This document shows positions 1 through 9,885 of a stretch of DNA of 64,000 bases, one piece after another. A program made the position numbers and the translations under genes. The notes under the pieces were generated by a model that was not told where the DNA came from, did not search any database, and saw only the letters and a list, made by a program, of their open reading frames with translations. Position 1 is the first letter of the stretch, and the number at the start of each line of letters is the position of its first letter. Origin of the DNA: Altibacter lentus (GTDB taxonomy: Bacteria > Bacteroidota > Bacteroidia > Flavobacteriales > Flavobacteriaceae); assembly GCF_000746845.1 (NCBI RefSeq), contig NZ_KN050846.1, positions 3,078,701-3,142,700 on the forward strand, in the 5' to 3' direction.

Positions 1-167
1 ACCGAAGCTAGGATACGGCTGTTCCAAATGTGGTGTGCATTGATTGTATGGCTAAGCAGCGTCTGTGCTCTGTTAGAATAGGCGTTTGGAGATTCCAGAA
101 GCAGTGTGATCACGTTGCGGTTGCAACTGTGATTGTATTCGAACAGTGTTTTAAAAAAAGCATTCAT
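1..167 (-). CDS. DinB family protein, 5' part only (cut by window edge)
   Basis: Reading the minus strand from an ATG at 167 gives 55 residues in one open frame that runs off the window edge. It starts MNAFFKTLFEYN and contains SHTINAHHIWNSRI. The N-terminal helix plus the HxxNAHHIW segment is typical of the DinB/DUF1569-like four-helix metal-binding family, where the His ligates a divalent metal. The start overlaps the stop of the upstream 80-residue gene as ATGA (164-167), which fixes the start and implies translational coupling. No enzymatic role can be assigned. Recognition is by pattern only, from one third of the expected ~150 residues. Confidence 0.7.
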   Translation of the reverse strand, partial: MNAFFKTLFEYNHSCNRNVITLLLESPNAYSNRAQTLLSHTINAHHIWNSRILAS

Positions 168-406
168 GTTTCAGTCACCTTTTGTCCGCGATTGGGTTTT
201 AGCCTGCTGCGCAATGATTCCATAAGTTCCCAGGGCACGATTAGAAATGCGATGGTGTGCATATTGCTTAAGGTTTCGATTCCTGTTTGCGCATTGGGGA
301 TCCCTTCGGCACCGGCGAATTCGTCTAAATGTTTGGCGTGATGTACAGCAATCGGGTGTGCGTTTGGGCCGCGAAAATCCCAAATAAGTTTGACGCGCGC
401 TGTCAT
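164..406 (-). CDS. Small conserved protein of unknown function (80 aa)
   Basis: 80 codons beginning MTARVKLIWDFRGPNAHP. The protein is soluble, with no signal peptide or membrane segment, and rich in His and Glu (HHAKHLDEFAG). I recognise the start MTARVKLIWDFRGP as a small conserved flavobacterial type but know no function for it. Its start overlaps the SRPBCC stop (ATGA, 403-406) and its stop overlaps the DinB start (ATGA, 164-167). This strongly supports a real gene in a three-gene coupled operon. A different frame over the same bases (171-383) is a shadow. Confidence 0.72.
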   Translation of the reverse strand: MTARVKLIWDFRGPNAHPIAVHHAKHLDEFAGAEGIPNAQTGIETLSNMHTIAFLIVPWELMESLRSRLKPNRGQKVTET

Positions 407-861
407 TTCAGTTCTTGTACAGAGGTACCATTTTCGGCAAAATTCTTAAAGTCGGTAAGGTACTTCATAGATTGTTTTTTAAAGGCTCCCGGCATAAGCC
501 AACCCATGAGCTTCATGGCGAAACCCTGAAATTCAAATTCAGTTTCCGAGATCCATTTGGTGGTGTGGTCGTCGATCTTTTTAAAATAGTTTTTTTGGAT
601 GTTATGTACCCCTTTGGCATCGTACGTTGCATGGAATTCCTCGGGGAACCGGTTTTTTAGGATGGTTTCTATAAGGACCATATCGCGTTTCCCCATTTTG
701 TATTGCAGCTCCATGGTAGCTCCTTCGGTACCCGGTGTGCCGTTGAGCATTTTATAGGCTACAAGTCCGCGTTGCCAATGTTTCATATTTTCTGCATTGT
801 CCAGTTTCTCAATGACCTCTTCCCGAGGCAGATTGATGATGATTTCACTGCTGTATTTCAT
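403..861 (-). CDS. SRPBCC (START/Bet v1-like) family protein
   Basis: 152 residues, soluble. It opens with a beta strand and the MKYSSEIIINLPREEVIEKLDN pattern seen at the start of polyketide-cyclase/START-like (SRPBCC) proteins, followed by an HWQRGL segment and a long C-terminal helix (MKYLTDFKNFAEN). The fold makes a hydrophobic ligand cavity; the ligand cannot be read from sequence. It is the first gene of the coupled trio running to the left edge. The space between 862 and 1022 is shared with the divergent chaperone operon. I saw no clear minus-strand promoter motif there. Confidence 0.85.
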   Translation of the reverse strand: MKYSSEIIINLPREEVIEKLDNAENMKHWQRGLVAYKMLNGTPGTEGATMELQYKMGKRDMVLIETILKNRFPEEFHATYDAKGVHNIQKNYFKKIDDHTTKWISETEFEFQGFAMKLMGWLMPGAFKKQSMKYLTDFKNFAENGTSVQELK

Positions 862-961
862 GATTAGATCGTTTAGTTGTCTTGCAAGTTACATTTTTTG
901 GTATAATTTCTGTTAACATGAAAGCACTATAATCCATGTAAAAACGTTCCTGTAATCAGAC

Positions 962-991
962 TTGCGTAACGCTTGCTTTTTGTTATTTTTG
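962..991 (+). promoter_or_regulatory. Bacteroidota-type promoter for the parvulin operon
   Basis: TTG at 962-964, 19 bases, then TATTTTTG at 984-991. This fits the Bacteroidota -33/-7 consensus TTG-N17-23-TAnnTTTG. The predicted transcript would begin about 25 bases before the ATG at 1023. Confidence 0.7.
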
Positions 992-1022
992 CCAGATTAG
1001 TTTAAAAAAATAGAATGTAAAA

Positions 1023-2984
1023 ATGAATACAAAATTAGGATCCCTGTTTTTTGTGCTTTTGTGTAGCATTTCTCTGTTCGCTCAAGAGAAAAAAGAAGTA
1101 CTTCTAACCATAGATGATGTTCCTGTCTATACTTCGGAATTTAAACGTGTTTACAAGAAAAATCTGGACCTGGTCCAGGATGAGTCGCAAAAGAACGTAG
1201 AGAGCTATTTGGATTTATTTATTGATTATAAACTGAAGGTTGCCGAAGCCTATGATCAAAAATTACATGAAAAGGAAGGATATCGTTCCGAATACGCTAA
1301 ATATCAAGAGCAATTCTCCAGAAACTATCTGTATGAGGACAAGTTTGTGGACGATCTCGCCTTGGAAGCATATAACCGAAGCCTGGAAGACGTTGATGCC
1401 AGCCACATTCTGGTATTGTCCGGCCTGGATGATGTTCCCCAAGATACGCTTGCTGCCTATAACAAGATCTTAAAGATTCGGGAACGCGCTATGAACGGGG
1501 AAGATTTTGAAGCATTAGCGAAGGAAACTTCCGAAGAACCTGCGGCAAAGGATTCAGGAGGGAGATTAGGTTATTTTTCGGTGTTTTCACTGGTGTACCC
1601 ATTTGAAACAGCAGCCTATAACACGGCTGTGGGGGGTATATCCGACGTGGTACGTACCCAATACGGGTATCATATCATAAAGGTCCACGACAAGAGAAAG
1701 CGTTCTCCGGAGATCACAACATCGCATATCATGGTGTCCGACAAAGAAGATGCTACGCGCACCTTCAACCCGAAAGAACGCATTCAAGAAATCTATCAAT
1801 TGTTACAACAAGGAGAGTCTTTTGAAAGTTTGGCGAAGCAGTTCTCAGACGACAAGAATTCAGGGAAGCAAGGAGGAAAACTCAATAAGTTTGGAAAAGG
1901 AGATCTTCGGTCCACTGCATTTGAAGATGCAGCCTACGCCCTGGAAAATGTAGGCGATATTTCAGAACCAATTAAAACAGATTTTGGCTGGCATATCATT
2001 CGTTTGGATGAGGTTCATCCTATCCTAACCTACGAAGAAATGAAGGATGGACTTGTTCAGAAAGTAACAGACATGCCTCGTTCTAAAAAGATCACGAATC
2101 AGATCAATAAAAAGATAAAGGAGAAGTATGGCTTTCAGATGAAGAATGATCCTACAGCGTTTTTTAAAGAATTCCTTGATGAGAATGCTTTAAAGCGACG
2201 TTGGACTTACGATACGCTAGAACCCTCAAAGAACAAGGTGATCTTTATCGTGGGAGATCGTGAGGTAGATTACCGCACATTTGCAGACTATATTGTAAAA
2301 AGACAACGGGAACTTAGGCCTTTTAAAACTCTTGATAATTTAATAGAGGTGATGTACGACGAATTTGAAACCGCCGAATTGAAAGCATATTTTCGCGACC
2401 GGTTGGAAGATGAGAATGACGATTATGCCGCAGTGATCTCAGAATATCGTGACGGACTTCTTATTTTCGATGTGATGAACAAGAACGTGTGGAACAAAGC
2501 AAAGAAGGACTCTACCGGATTAGAGACCTATTTTGCTTCGGTACGTAATAAATACCAATGGGGACAGCGAGTGGAAGGGACGATCGTTTCGGCGACCAAC
2601 AGTGAGGCAGCTAAGAGTGCCCTTCAGTTATTAGAGCAGGGCAGCAGTAGCGAAGAGATCAAATCGAAATTGAACACACAAGAGAAGATCAACGTGATCG
2701 TTACATCGGGCATTTTTGAAATTGGAGATGCCGATCTTCCCGAGGATTTTGAGGTGCGTACCGGCGTTTCCAAGACGTATCGAATTGGGGAGTCGTATGT
2801 GCTGGTAAAAGTAGATAAGATCCTGCCTCCGGGGCCAAAGACCTTAGAAGAAGTACGAGGCAAGGTGTTGAGTGACTACCAGAATTATGTTGAAGAAAAC
2901 TGGATGCAGTCGTTGCGTTCAAAATACAAGGTGGAAGTGAACAAAAAAGTGTTGAAAAAAGTAACAAAAGAGCTGGAATCTTAA
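1023..2984 (+). CDS. Periplasmic peptidyl-prolyl isomerase with two parvulin domains
   Basis: 653 residues with a signal peptide (MNTKLGSLFFVLLCSISLFAQ) and no later membrane segment, so periplasmic. Two consecutive PpiC/parvulin domains occupy roughly residues 120-225 and 228-335. Each ends in the typical GYHII/GWHIIR signature and each starts with a SHI strand (DASHILV, TSHIMV). The C-terminal ~300 residues are a chaperone-like region without a recognised domain. Parvulins catalyse prolyl cis-trans isomerisation and SurA-type members escort outer-membrane proteins. It is the first gene of a run with two more SurA-like genes and a MoxR ATPase. The stop overlaps the next start by one base. 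Confidence 0.9.
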   Translation: MNTKLGSLFFVLLCSISLFAQEKKEVLLTIDDVPVYTSEFKRVYKKNLDLVQDESQKNVESYLDLFIDYKLKVAEAYDQKLHEKEGYRSEYAKYQEQFSRNYLYEDKFVDDLALEAYNRSLEDVDASHILVLSGLDDVPQDTLAAYNKILKIRERAMNGEDFEALAKETSEEPAAKDSGGRLGYFSVFSLVYPFETAAYNTAVGGISDVVRTQYGYHIIKVHDKRKRSPEITTSHIMVSDKEDATRTFNPKERIQEIYQLLQQGESFESLAKQFSDDKNSGKQGGKLNKFGKGDLRSTAFEDAAYALENVGDISEPIKTDFGWHIIRLDEVHPILTYEEMKDGLVQKVTDMPRSKKITNQINKKIKEKYGFQMKNDPTAFFKEFLDENALKRRWTYDTLEPSKNKVIFIVGDREVDYRTFADYIVKRQRELRPFKTLDNLIEVMYDEFETAELKAYFRDRLEDENDDYAAVISEYRDGLLIFDVMNKNVWNKAKKDSTGLETYFASVRNKYQWGQRVEGTIVSATNSEAAKSALQLLEQGSSSEEIKSKLNTQEKINVIVTSGIFEIGDADLPEDFEVRTGVSKTYRIGESYVLVKVDKILPPGPKTLEEVRGKVLSDYQNYVEENWMQSLRSKYKVEVNKKVLKKVTKELES

Positions 2985-3838
2985 TGGGAAAGGTTGTTGG
3001 TATATTCATGTGTGCGATGGTGCTGATGTCCTGCGAATATTTTCAGCAGGAGACACCGCGTACACCTATCGCTAGGGTGAACGACAATTATCTATACCAA
3101 GAAGATATTCAACAACTTGTTTCAGAATCTACTTCAAAAGAAGACAGTACTCTTATCGTCTCCAACTATATCAATCGGTGGGCGAGACAGCAACTTTTAC
3201 TGAATAAAGCCGCCATCAATCTGCCACAGGATCAACTGGACACCTACAACAAACTGGTGCAAGAATATAAGAACGAACTTTTTACAGAGGCATACAAGAA
3301 CGCTATTGTCACCAAGCAACTGGACAGTACGGTTTCTGAAACCGAGTACATGGATTTTTATGCGTTGAATAAGGAGAACTTCAAGTTGAATGATGAACTG
3401 CTGAAGGTTCGTTATATTCATGTAGCAGAAAACTATACGAATCTTTCATCGGCACGCCAAAAATTGGATCGCTTTAACGAAAAGGACCAAAGAGAACTTA
3501 ATGAGATCAGTATTCAGTTTAAAAAGTTCAATTTCAATGACTCCATATGGGTGAAAAAGAAGTCATTGCTGGAGGAAATACCTGCCTTGGGGGGTCAAAA
3601 TGACCAATTGTTAAAAAAATCTAATTTTACACAATTACAAGATTCATTAGGAGTATATTTGGTGAAAATTCAAGATGTTCTTACTACGAACGATATCGCA
3701 CCGCTTTCCTACGTTCGGCCTACCATCAAACAGATCATTCTTAACAAGCGAAAGCTGGAACTCATCAAAAAACTAGAAAAAGATATTATTAATGATGCTA
3801 TTAAAAACAAAAATTTTGAAATCTATCAAGAACAATAG
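2984..3838 (+). CDS. SurA/parvulin-like lipoprotein
   Basis: 284 residues. The N-terminus MGKVVGIFMCAMVLMSCEYF is a lipoprotein signal with lipobox LMSC, so probably membrane-anchored facing the periplasm. Residues ~25-120 resemble a SurA-type N-terminal chaperone segment (VNDNYLYQEDIQQLV, then amphipathic helices). A parvulin-like part (LLKVRYIHVAENY ... DSLGVYLVKIQDV) is divergent and probably catalytically weak or inactive. It starts on the last base of the previous stop (TAATG) and its 3' end contains the start of the next gene. Both support one transcript with the flanking chaperones. Confidence 0.82.
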   Translation: MGKVVGIFMCAMVLMSCEYFQQETPRTPIARVNDNYLYQEDIQQLVSESTSKEDSTLIVSNYINRWARQQLLLNKAAINLPQDQLDTYNKLVQEYKNELFTEAYKNAIVTKQLDSTVSETEYMDFYALNKENFKLNDELLKVRYIHVAENYTNLSSARQKLDRFNEKDQRELNEISIQFKKFNFNDSIWVKKKSLLEEIPALGGQNDQLLKKSNFTQLQDSLGVYLVKIQDVLTTNDIAPLSYVRPTIKQIILNKRKLELIKKLEKDIINDAIKNKNFEIYQEQ

Positions 3839-5264
3839 CCGGTTGTGCATGCTGTTGATGTTAGTTGTTTTCGGTGTTAACGCACAGGAAGTAGTAACTG
3901 TGGACAGTACAGGGGTCGCTAAAAGTAACGATGCAGATTTGGTAGCTCAGGTTGAAAAAGATACGATTCAGCTGTTTAAACGGTTCAAAGCCGAAGGTGT
4001 GAGCGCTGTGGTGGGTGAGTATATTGTACTGGATAGTGATATCGATAAGAGTTATCTGGAATTGGAAGCACAAGGGATCACTACAGATGGGATCACGCGA
4101 TGTCAGCTCTTCGGAAAGTTGCTGGAAGACAAACTCTATGCACACCATGCAAAACAGGACAGTATCTTAGTGCCTGATGCAGAGATCAACCAAAAGATCG
4201 AGCAACAACTGCAATACATGATTAGTGAACTGGGTAGTGAAGAAAAGGTTGCAGCCTATTACCGAAAGGATAATCTCGCCGATCTGCGCGCCGAACTTTT
4301 TGAAGTGAATAAGACCTTGAAACTGGCAAGCGAAATGCAACGCACCATTGTAGAGAAAGTGGAGGTTACCCCGGAAGAAGTGCGAAATTTTTTCTATTCC
4401 ATTCCTCAGGAAGACCGCCCTGTCTTTAGTGCCGAGGTGGAAGTTGCACAGATCGTCATCGAACCGGAAATTACCGCAAAGGCCAAACAGGACGTCATCG
4501 ACAGATTAAATGAGATGCGGGCAGATGTAGTGGATAACGGAGCAAGTTTTGCCACCAAAGCCGTGTTGTATTCTAAAGACGGAAGTGCTGCCAAAGGTGG
4601 GTTAATTGGAGGCATTACCAGAAATTCTCCGCTTGCCAAAGAATTCAAGGACCAAGCATTCTCTTTGCTTGAAGGGGAAGTTAGTGAACCTTTCGAAACC
4701 GAGTTTGGCTATCACATTTTGTATGTAGAAAAGATACGCGGACAAGAGGTGGACGTTCGTCATGTGATTTTATTTCCGGAGGTATCTCAAACAACTATCG
4801 ATGAAGCTCGTGCAAAGATCGATTCTATCCGTACCCAGATTGTAAGTGGCGCTATTACCTTTGCAGATGCCGCACGACAATATTCCGATGAAAAAGAAAC
4901 ACGTTTTAACGGAGGACAATTAGTAAATCCCGTAACCGGAGATACACGTTTCGATCTCACAAAAATGGACCCTACGCTTAGTGCACAGGTGTATAACCTA
5001 AAGGAAGATGAGGTGTCAAAAGTGTTTACAGACCGCGATTACACAGGAAAGAGCAGCTTTAAACTTTTAATGGTCACCGATAAATATGACGAGCATACCG
5101 CAGATTATGTGAAAGATTATGAAAAAATAAAGGAGCTCGCCCTTAAAGAAAAACAGATCGAGGCAATTGGAGAATGGCAGGACAAAAAAATTAAGGAGAC
5201 CTATATTCATGTGAACGAAGATTACATGAATTGTGAATTCTCAAGTAATTGGTTAAAAAAATAA
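3792..5264 (+). CDS. SurA-like peptidyl-prolyl isomerase, periplasmic
   Basis: 490 residues. After a short charged N-terminus comes a signal peptide (SRLCMLLMLVVFGVNAQ). A SurA N-domain-like helical part (residues ~60-190) is followed by two parvulin domains, ~200-310 (GGLIGGITRNS ... EFGYHILYVEKI) and ~315-425 (VDVRHVILFPEV ... GGQL). This order matches SurA, a chaperone for outer-membrane beta-barrel proteins. The start at 3792 lies 47 bases inside the preceding gene. A start at the later ATG near 3849 would cut into the signal peptide, so 3792 is preferred. MoxR follows after 10 bases. Confidence 0.88.
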   Translation: MMLLKTKILKSIKNNSRLCMLLMLVVFGVNAQEVVTVDSTGVAKSNDADLVAQVEKDTIQLFKRFKAEGVSAVVGEYIVLDSDIDKSYLELEAQGITTDGITRCQLFGKLLEDKLYAHHAKQDSILVPDAEINQKIEQQLQYMISELGSEEKVAAYYRKDNLADLRAELFEVNKTLKLASEMQRTIVEKVEVTPEEVRNFFYSIPQEDRPVFSAEVEVAQIVIEPEITAKAKQDVIDRLNEMRADVVDNGASFATKAVLYSKDGSAAKGGLIGGITRNSPLAKEFKDQAFSLLEGEVSEPFETEFGYHILYVEKIRGQEVDVRHVILFPEVSQTTIDEARAKIDSIRTQIVSGAITFADAARQYSDEKETRFNGGQLVNPVTGDTRFDLTKMDPTLSAQVYNLKEDEVSKVFTDRDYTGKSSFKLLMVTDKYDEHTADYVKDYEKIKELALKEKQIEAIGEWQDKKIKETYIHVNEDYMNCEFSSNWLKK

Positions 5265-5274
5265 GTAGTAGCGC

Positions 5275-6228
5275 ATGTCAGACGTAACAGCAGTAGAACA
5301 ATTAGTACAAAAATATTCGGCTTTACGACAAGAGATCAAAAAAGTGATCGTAGGTCAGGATGAAGTGGTTGAACAAGTACTGCTGTCTATTTTCTCCGGC
5401 GGTCATGCCCTGCTTATTGGTGTTCCCGGCCTGGCAAAAACCTTATTGGTCAATACAGTAGCCGAAGCATTGGGTCTCAAATTCAAGCGTATCCAGTTTA
5501 CTCCGGACCTTATGCCCAGTGATATTCTGGGGTCTGAGATACTGGATCAAAACAGAGAGTTCAAATTTATTAAAGGACCAATCTTTGCCAACATTATCCT
5601 GGCCGATGAGATTAACCGAACCCCGCCAAAGACTCAGGCGGCACTCTTAGAAGCAATGCAGGAACGCGCTGTTACTGTGGCCGGACATCATTATAAGCTG
5701 GATCTACCTTATTTTGTATTGGCTACCCAAAACCCTATAGAGCAGGAGGGAACCTATCCGCTGCCTGAAGCGCAGTTGGACCGTTTCATGTTTGCCGTGA
5801 ATCTGGATTACCCGTCTTTTGCTGAAGAAGTAGAAGTAGTAAAGACAACGACTTCGGGGGAAACGACCAAGGTCAACCCTTTGTTCTCTGCGGAAGAGAT
5901 CATTCAATACCAGCAGCTCATCCGAAGGATACCGGTCGCCGATAATGTCGTGGAATACGCTGTGACTTTAGTAGGAAAAACCAGACCTAAGAGTCAGGCG
6001 GCACCTGCGCAGGTAAAGAATTACATCGATTGGGGAGCCGGACCCAGAGCCTCACAAAATCTTATATTGGGTGCCAAGGCGAACGCTGCTTTACACGGAA
6101 AGTTCTCACCGGATATTGAAGACGTGCAGAAAGTAGCCGTAGGAATATTACGTCACCGACTTATAAAAAACTACAAGGCCGAAGCCGAAGGCCTCACCAT
6201 CGAAGAGATAATTACAGCTCTTTTTTAG
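5275..6228 (+). CDS. MoxR family AAA+ ATPase
   Basis: 317 residues, soluble, the usual MoxR length. Walker A is GVPGLAKTLL (~residues 49-58), Walker B ILADEINR followed by TPPKTQAALLEAMQE, sensor 1 ATQNPIEQEGTYPLPEAQLDRFMF, and the C-terminal lid with GPRAS. MoxR ATPases are chaperone-like remodelling enzymes, commonly paired with DUF58/von Willebrand-A (Bat) proteins. None follows here, so the partners are elsewhere or are the chaperones encoded just upstream. It lies 10 bases after the SurA-like gene and probably shares its transcript. Confidence 0.93.
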   Translation: MSDVTAVEQLVQKYSALRQEIKKVIVGQDEVVEQVLLSIFSGGHALLIGVPGLAKTLLVNTVAEALGLKFKRIQFTPDLMPSDILGSEILDQNREFKFIKGPIFANIILADEINRTPPKTQAALLEAMQERAVTVAGHHYKLDLPYFVLATQNPIEQEGTYPLPEAQLDRFMFAVNLDYPSFAEEVEVVKTTTSGETTKVNPLFSAEEIIQYQQLIRRIPVADNVVEYAVTLVGKTRPKSQAAPAQVKNYIDWGAGPRASQNLILGAKANAALHGKFSPDIEDVQKVAVGILRHRLIKNYKAEAEGLTIEEIITALF

Positions 6229-6280
6229 AACGCCTACTTACTTCAAATCATTACCTTCGCTTTAGGAAAGCTACCCTAAA

Positions 6281-7423
6281 GTGATGACACGAACATACTC
6301 CGAACGAATTTTTGGATTGGATCTCATGCGCGCTATCGCAATTATTAGCGTAGTGCTGGGTCATGCCCTCTGGATCTATCCGGAAGCCCGAGGCGGTCTG
6401 GTTCCATTGCTTAAAATTATGGCTGTGAGTGGCGTGGAACTGTTCTTTGTGCTAAGTGGATTCCTTATTGGGCGCATTCTGTTTAAGATCTTCACTTCGG
6501 AAACATTTCATCTGGACCAACTGAAATATTTTTTGGTAAGACGATGGTTCCGAACGTTGCCAAATTATTACCTTGTTCTACTGGTTAATATTTTACTGGT
6601 ATTATATTTGGGGAGATCCTTGCCCGAATCCTTGTTTTCCTATTTTTTCTTTTTGCAGAATTTTAGCTCAGGAATGGGACTTTTTTTCACAGAGTCCTGG
6701 AGTTTACCTATTGAAGAGTTTGCCTATATCATCGGGCCGTTTCTGTTGTATCTTTCCGTGGCACTACCACTTAAAATAGCAAAGACTACACGCTTTCTTT
6801 ACGTAACCTTACTCATCATTACTTTTTTTATGAGCACCAAACTCGTATATCATTTTAATACGGGTTCCACAACACCGGATCAATGGAATACCCAACTAAA
6901 GGCCGTTGTCCTTTACCGTATCGATTCCATCTACATTGGAGTGTTGGCCGCCTATGTGTCCATCACACGCCCCTTGCTTTGGAAAAAATACAAAAGGGTG
7001 TTGGCTTTAAGCGGGATGGTTCTTTTTTGTGGTATGTTGTTTTGTATCGCTTTTTTTCAACTTGGTTATGAGACGCATCCTTTTGTATGGAATGTGCTCT
7101 ACCTTCCTATTGGCTCACTTGCTATGGCCTTTATGCTTCCTTATCTCTCTCAATGGAAACAGAGCCGTGGATGGTGGTGTAAAAGCGTGACGTTTATAAG
7201 CATAATCTCGTACAGTATGTATTTACTTCACTACTCCATCATTTTACAGATCATGCGAAACCTAATTTCTATTGATGGGCTTGGTCGGGAAGCCAAGGCA
7301 CTCTATGTAATGGTCTATTTTGGCATTACGATAATTTTATCCTCTCTATTATATCGTTTTTATGAGAAGCCCATGATGGATCTGCGTGATCGACCCGGTA
7401 TCACTCAATATTTCCGAAGATAA
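6281..7423 (+). CDS. Acyltransferase 3 family membrane protein (OafA/YrhL type)
   Basis: 380 residues with about ten hydrophobic segments. The N-terminus GLDLMRAIAIISVVLGHALW carries the R-A-x-A-x-x-x-V-x-x-x-H pattern of acyltransferase-3 proteins, which move acyl groups onto sugars of lipopolysaccharide, peptidoglycan or other surface glycans. ELFFVLSGFLIGRIL and the late SYSMYLLHYSIIL segment also fit the family. The acceptor cannot be predicted. It is 52 bases after moxR on the same strand. The region after it, 7424-7598, is very AT-rich and contains the aconitase promoter. Confidence 0.9.
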   Translation: MMTRTYSERIFGLDLMRAIAIISVVLGHALWIYPEARGGLVPLLKIMAVSGVELFFVLSGFLIGRILFKIFTSETFHLDQLKYFLVRRWFRTLPNYYLVLLVNILLVLYLGRSLPESLFSYFFFLQNFSSGMGLFFTESWSLPIEEFAYIIGPFLLYLSVALPLKIAKTTRFLYVTLLIITFFMSTKLVYHFNTGSTTPDQWNTQLKAVVLYRIDSIYIGVLAAYVSITRPLLWKKYKRVLALSGMVLFCGMLFCIAFFQLGYETHPFVWNVLYLPIGSLAMAFMLPYLSQWKQSRGWWCKSVTFISIISYSMYLLHYSIILQIMRNLISIDGLGREAKALYVMVYFGITIILSSLLYRFYEKPMMDLRDRPGITQYFRR

Positions 7424-7561
7424 TAAATTATTATTTTCATAATTATCACAATAAAAAAATATTATATGCTTAATAATTCACATATATTTTACATATATCA
7501 TAAATTATATGCAGTGATAACAAGCTTTCATTAAATATTTTTAAATAATCTCTAATTTTTG

Positions 7562-7569
7562 TACTTTTG
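7562..7569 (+). promoter_or_regulatory. Likely -7 element upstream of aconitase
   Basis: TACTTTTG at 7562-7569 matches TAnnTTTG, 29 bases before the aconitase ATG. No convincing TTG sits at the expected upstream distance in this very AT-rich stretch, so only the -7 half is supported. Confidence 0.45.
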
Positions 7570-7598
7570 CTACACTTCAAAAAAAATTAAAGTATACT

Positions 7599-9866
7599 AT
7601 GGCCTTTGATATTGACATGATAAAAAATGTTTACGCCCAAATGAAAGAACGCGTAGACAAAGCAAGAGAGATCGTTGGAGAACCACTAACACTTTCAGAA
7701 AAGATTCTCTACAATCACCTTTGGGATGGAATGCCTACCAAGGCGTTCAGGAGAGGGAAGGATTATGTCGATTTTGCACCCGACCGAATCGCTTGTCAGG
7801 ATGCTACCGCTCAAATGGCGTTGCTGCAATTCATGCAGGCCGGAAAACAAAAGGTCGCTGTGCCAACAACGGTACATTGTGATCACTTGATTCAAGCCAA
7901 ACAAGGTGCCGCAGCCGATCTAAAACGAGCTAATGAGACCAGTAATGAGGTTTTTGACTTTTTGGAATCGGTTTCCAATAAATATGGTATTGGATTCTGG
8001 CGACCCGGAGCAGGGATCATTCACCAAGTGGTACTTGAGAATTATGCTTTTCCGGGAGGAATGATGATAGGAACCGATTCTCATACGGTGAATGCCGGCG
8101 GATTGGGTATGGTGGCTGTAGGAGTAGGGGGTGCCGATGCGGTAGATGTTATGGCAGGGATGCCCTGGGAATTAAAATTTCCTAAACTTATAGGAGTTAA
8201 ATTAACGGGGGAACTGAGCGGTTGGACGGCTTCTAAGGATGTGATCTTGAAAGTAGCCGGAATTCTTACTGTAAAAGGAGGGACCGGTGCTATTTTAGAA
8301 TATTTCGGACCGGGAGCACGTAACTTGTCGTGTACCGGAAAAGGAACTATCTGTAATATGGGCGCCGAAATTGGCGCGACCACCTCCACTTTTGGATATG
8401 ACGACTCCATGGAACGTTTTCTTCGGGCTACCGATCGTTCTGAAATAGCAGACGAGGCCAATAAACTAAGATCGTACCTAACCGGAGATCCTGAAGTTTA
8501 CGAAAATCCGGAAGCTTATTTCGATCAGGTGATCGAGATCAATTTATCTGAATTGCGACCCCATCTTAATGGACCTTTTACACCGGATCTTGCCACTCCG
8601 GTAGGACAACTCGGCGAGAAAGCCCGAAAGAACGATTGGCCTATTAAGGTAGACTGGGGCTTGATTGGTTCGTGTACCAATTCTTCCTATGAAGACCTTA
8701 CACGTGCCGCCTCTATTGCACAACAAGCCATCGATAAGAAATTGAAACCTAAAAGTGACTTCGGGATCAATCCCGGGTCTGAACAGATTCGCTATACAGC
8801 AGAACGTGACGGCTTGCTGCAAGTGTTTGAGAATTTAGGAGCAACTATTTTCACCAACGCCTGCGGACCTTGTATCGGGCAGTGGGATCGAAGTGATTTG
8901 AAAGGCGATGAAAAAAACACTATTGTACACTCCTTTAACCGAAACTTTTCAAAAAGGGCAGATGGAAACCCAAATACGCACGCGTTTGTGGGATCTCCGG
9001 AAATGGTCGCAGCCATAGCCATCTCGGGACGACTTGATTTTGATCCTATGAATGATACCCTTTTGAATGAGGACGGGCAGGAAGTAAAACTGGATGAACC
9101 TCGAGGCATCGAGTTGCCACCCAAAGGTTTTGAAGTGGAAGATGCCGGTTATCTAGAACCGGTTGAAGATGGAAGCAAGATCGATGTGAAGGTAAGTCCA
9201 ACATCCGAACGTTTAGAGTTACTTGAACCTTTTGAGCCTATTAAAGATAGTGATCTTCAGGGGGTAAAACTTTTAATAAAGGCATTTGGGAAGTGTACGA
9301 CCGATCATATTTCGATGGCAGGTCCCTGGTTGCGATTTAGAGGACACCTAGATAATATTTCGAACAATACCCTAATCGGCGCCGTAAACGCTTTCAATAA
9401 GAAAACAAATTTTGTAAAGAGTCAGTTAAATGGCGAATACGGGGGTGTGCCCGATGTGCAACGAGAATATAAGGCCAAAGGGATCAAGACCATAGTCGTG
9501 GGTGATCACAATTATGGGGAAGGTTCTTCACGGGAGCATGCAGCAATGCAACCCCGATTTTTAGGTGTGGCAGCTGTATTGGTGAAATCTTTTGCACGAA
9601 TTCACGAGACCAATCTTAAAAAACAAGGGATGCTTGCGCTTACATTTGTGAACGAAGCCGACTATGATAAGATCCAGGAAGATGACACGTTCAACTTTGT
9701 CGATATTTCCGATTTTTCTGAAGGGAAGCCTCTCACCATCGAGATCGTTCATGCCGATGGCAGTACCGATACCATTAAAACGAACCATACGTATAACGAA
9801 GCACAGATAAAATGGTACCGTGAAGGTTCGGCATTAAACCTGATCAAAAAGCAGAATGCCAAATAG
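7599..9866 (+). CDS. acn: Aconitate hydratase (mitochondrial type)
   Basis: 755 residues, soluble. Converts citrate to isocitrate through cis-aconitate in the TCA cycle using a [4Fe-4S] cluster. The cluster cysteines appear in [10 protein letters not shown] and in the pair CGPCIGQWD. The substrate loop [12 protein letters not shown] and the swivel-domain motif [19 protein letters not shown] are intact. Length and sequence match the mitochondrial-type aconitase found throughout Bacteroidota rather than the ~890-residue AcnA or AcnB. It is monocistronic, with a promoter just upstream and a strong hairpin terminator 20 bases after the stop. Confidence 0.96.
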   Translation: MAFDIDMIKNVYAQMKERVDKAREIVGEPLTLSEKILYNHLWDGMPTKAFRRGKDYVDFAPDRIACQDATAQMALLQFMQAGKQKVAVPTTVHCDHLIQAKQGAAADLKRANETSNEVFDFLESVSNKYGIGFWRPGAGIIHQVVLENYAFPGGMMIGTDSHTVNAGGLGMVAVGVGGADAVDVMAGMPWELKFPKLIGVKLTGELSGWTASKDVILKVAGILTVKGGTGAILEYFGPGARNLSCTGKGTICNMGAEIGATTSTFGYDDSMERFLRATDRSEIADEANKLRSYLTGDPEVYENPEAYFDQVIEINLSELRPHLNGPFTPDLATPVGQLGEKARKNDWPIKVDWGLIGSCTNSSYEDLTRAASIAQQAIDKKLKPKSDFGINPGSEQIRYTAERDGLLQVFENLGATIFTNACGPCIGQWDRSDLKGDEKNTIVHSFNRNFSKRADGNPNTHAFVGSPEMVAAIAISGRLDFDPMNDTLLNEDGQEVKLDEPRGIELPPKGFEVEDAGYLEPVEDGSKIDVKVSPTSERLELLEPFEPIKDSDLQGVKLLIKAFGKCTTDHISMAGPWLRFRGHLDNISNNTLIGAVNAFNKKTNFVKSQLNGEYGGVPDVQREYKAKGIKTIVVGDHNYGEGSSREHAAMQPRFLGVAAVLVKSFARIHETNLKKQGMLALTFVNEADYDKIQEDDTFNFVDISDFSEGKPLTIEIVHADGSTDTIKTNHTYNEAQIKWYREGSALNLIKKQNAK

Positions 9867-9885
9867 TTCAAATTTCTATACTATC

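Noticed and set aside
30..341. 103-codon plus-strand frame at the left edge
   Set aside because: It lies antisense to the DinB and small coupled genes, has no family resemblance, and its composition is that of a shadow frame.
7424..7598. AT-rich region before aconitase as an origin or riboswitch
   Set aside because: No repeated DnaA-type boxes and no stable fold. Ordinary AT-rich promoter region.
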